NCBI GenBank assembly: GCA_012512665.1 | Contig: JAAZDU010000089.1 | Location: 1 to 6,238, forward strand | DNA: 6,238 bases | Source: Bacillota bacterium | GTDB lineage: Bacteria; Bacillota; Dethiobacteria; DTU022; JAAZDU01 | Direction: 5' to 3' | Shown: piece after piece, positions 5,062-6,238 of the stretch | How positions within the stretch are numbered: the first letter of the stretch is position 1 | Layout of the letters: every line of letters starts with the position of its first letter | Notes under the pieces: model-generated | The model's database searches: none | Seen by the model: only the letters and a program-made list of their open reading frames with translations | What the model was told of the DNA's origin: nothing | Translations under genes and position numbers: made by a program

Positions 5062-6238
5062 TTAAGAATTAGATTTTATCAGCAGCTTGATATGGGGAAT
5101 TTTACGGCGAAAACGGTATGTGAAAAATATTGCCCTGGAGTATGACTCTACCAGCATGGCCAGCCAGACCCCCACCAGGCCCATGCCCAGCCATACCAAT
5201 ATTAAAGTGATGGCCATGCGCAATACCAGCATATGCAGCAAGGTTACGTACATAACCCAACGGGTGTCGCCCGCTCCCCTCAACCCTCCCATTAGGGAAA
5301 CAATACAGGCAAGGGCCGGTTGGGCTAAGGCCAGCACCATAAGAGGGTGCACAGCCAACTCTCTTACAACTTCTTCCAGACTAAAGAGCCCTACCACTGC
5401 ATCGGGGAAAAAGAAAAATATAAGGCCGGCTGCAGACATGATAGTAAGGGCCAGGCGGGTGGTTTCCATACCGCTTTTTAAAGCCCGCTCCCTTTTTTCT
5501 GCTCCTAAAAACTGCCCTACCAGGGTTGTAGCCGTCATAGCAAAACCCATACCAGGCAGGTAAGTCAAAATATAAGCATTATGTAAGATCTGCTGGGTAG
5601 CAACAGCCATAGAACCCAGGGAGGCGACAATCATAGTGTAGAAGATCTGTCCGAGATGGACCCCTATCTGCTCCACAGCAGAAGGTATGCCTACAAAAAG
5701 AACCCCCGAGAGAACTTCCCTTTTTAAATCAAACAACTCAGGCAGGGGACAATTGAGAGGAAGAGGGGAAAACTTGCTGAAGAGAAGCCCTATGCCCAGC
5801 CCCCCCGCCAGCATACCTGCGGCACAGGTTGCTATAGCTGCCCCCTGCACCCCCAAGGCAGGGAAGGGGCCATGTCCAAAGATTAACATGTAATTACCCA
5901 CCACATTAACCGCGTTGGCCAATACCATTAAGTATAGGGGGGTACGCGTATCACCAGCTCCCTGGAAGATGGCGTTGACTACTAAAAGGGAAAAACGCAG
6001 GGAGATAGAGATGCTGACAATACTTAAGTAGCTGGCCCCCAGCTCTATCATTTCCAGGTCTTTTTCGGGCATGAAGTAGACCATGCCCTCAATTAAGCGC
6101 CGCGACAGGATAACAGCAGCAATACTTAAGATAAAAGTTACAACCATTACCGCTAGCAGGGACTGGCGGGCAACTTTTTTGGCTGCCTCCTCGTCACCTA
6201 TGCCAACATATTGAGCTACGAGGGAAGTTGTGCCAATA
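5062..6238 (-). CDS. MATE-family multidrug/metabolite efflux transporter, N-terminus beyond right edge
   Basis: An inner-membrane exporter of the MATE family (NorM/DinF type), which moves cationic drugs or metabolites out using Na+ or H+. The frame stays open to the window edge: before the Met at 6147 another 30 codons read IGTTSLVAQYVGIGDEEA and on into ARQSLLAV, which matches the family, so that Met is internal. About 391 residues are visible of an expected 450 or so; roughly 60 N-terminal residues are missing. The two-fold MATE repeat is plain: TTSLVAQYVGIGD matches TTLVGQFLGAEKR near 207-219 (numbered from Met 6147), and GAGDTR occurs at both 63-68 and 291-296. Many hydrophobic segments and a basic C-terminal tail (YRFRRKIPHIKLLIKS) fit a polytopic membrane protein. 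It is the first visible gene of the run with the metallo-hydrolase and fabZ. The substrate cannot be predicted. Confidence 0.93.
   Translation of the reverse strand, partial: IGTTSLVAQYVGIGDEEAAKKVARQSLLAVMVVTFILSIAAVILSRRLIEGMVYFMPEKDLEMIELGASYLSIVSISISLRFSLLVVNAIFQGAGDTRTPLYLMVLANAVNVVGNYMLIFGHGPFPALGVQGAAIATCAAGMLAGGLGIGLLFSKFSPLPLNCPLPELFDLKREVLSGVLFVGIPSAVEQIGVHLGQIFYTMIVASLGSMAVATQQILHNAYILTYLPGMGFAMTATTLVGQFLGAEKRERALKSGMETTRLALTIMSAAGLIFFFFPDAVVGLFSLEEVVRELAVHPLMVLALAQPALACIVSLMGGLRGAGDTRWVMYVTLLHMLVLRMAITLILVWLGMGLVGVWLAMLVESYSRAIFFTYRFRRKIPHIKLLIKSNS

Noticed and set aside
5056..5066. Inverted repeat CTTAA-C-TTAAG over the MATE stop codon
   Set aside because: It is only five AT-rich base pairs with no T-tract after it on the minus strand; too weak for a terminator and likely chance.
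5087..5563. 158-codon plus-strand open frame opposite the MATE gene
   Set aside because: The antisense of a membrane-protein gene readily gives long open frames rich in Arg, Thr, Ser and Pro; no motif or start signal supports it, while the MATE frame is clearly real.
6145..6147. ATG at 6147 as the start of the MATE gene
   Set aside because: The frame stays open to the edge and the 30 upstream codons match the MATE family, so the true start lies outside the window.
1..6238. Search for mobile elements, CRISPR repeats, tRNA/rRNA genes, defence systems or a new gene cluster
   Set aside because: No terminal repeats, spaced direct repeats, transposase, recombinase or RNA-gene signatures were seen by eye; the genes are common housekeeping or transport families.

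Overview
The window reads as an ordinary chromosomal housekeeping segment of a Gram-positive, probably clostridial (Firmicutes) bacterium. The evidence is the RecD2-type helicase (the form found in bacteria without RecBCD), strong AGGAGG-like ribosome binding sites, GTG and possibly TTG starts, a consensus sigma-A promoter and a hairpin-plus-U-tract terminator. Genus cannot be assigned from the sequence alone. All genes lie on the minus strand, so transcription runs from high to low coordinates.

In transcription order: (1) a MATE-family exporter whose N-terminus lies beyond the right edge (5062-6238); (2) a PhnP/PqqB-like metallo-beta-lactamase-fold protein with an altered metal motif (4168-5031); (3) fabZ, 3-hydroxyacyl-ACP dehydratase, with a GTG start and a strong Shine-Dalgarno (3698-4144). 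These three are separated by about 20-30 bases with no visible terminator and look like one operon. (4) metK, S-adenosylmethionine synthetase (2431-3624), has its own near-perfect promoter (TTGACA, 17 bases, TATGAT) just after the fabZ stop. It ends at an intrinsic terminator at 2359-2392. (5) recD2, the ATP-dependent 5'-3' helicase (about 59-2290; open frame to 2401). (6) At the left edge, the first 15 codons of a nitroreductase-like gene (1-45), which begins 13 bases after the recD2 stop behind a good ribosome binding site.

The window holds no mobile element, CRISPR array, tRNA or rRNA, and no gene-free stretch over 300 bases. I do not see a new multigene system. The points worth a second look are local. 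The metK terminator lies inside the 5' end of the longest recD2 frame, so the usual ATG start for recD2 is doubtful, or the site is an attenuator. The fabZ-metK gap reads both as a strong promoter and as a ribosome binding site plus an 11-codon micro-ORF ending on the metK ribosome binding site. The metallo-hydrolase carries HxDxDH where HxHxDH is expected. A short nitroreductase start at the left edge is easy to miss and carries a terminator-like hairpin on the opposite strand.
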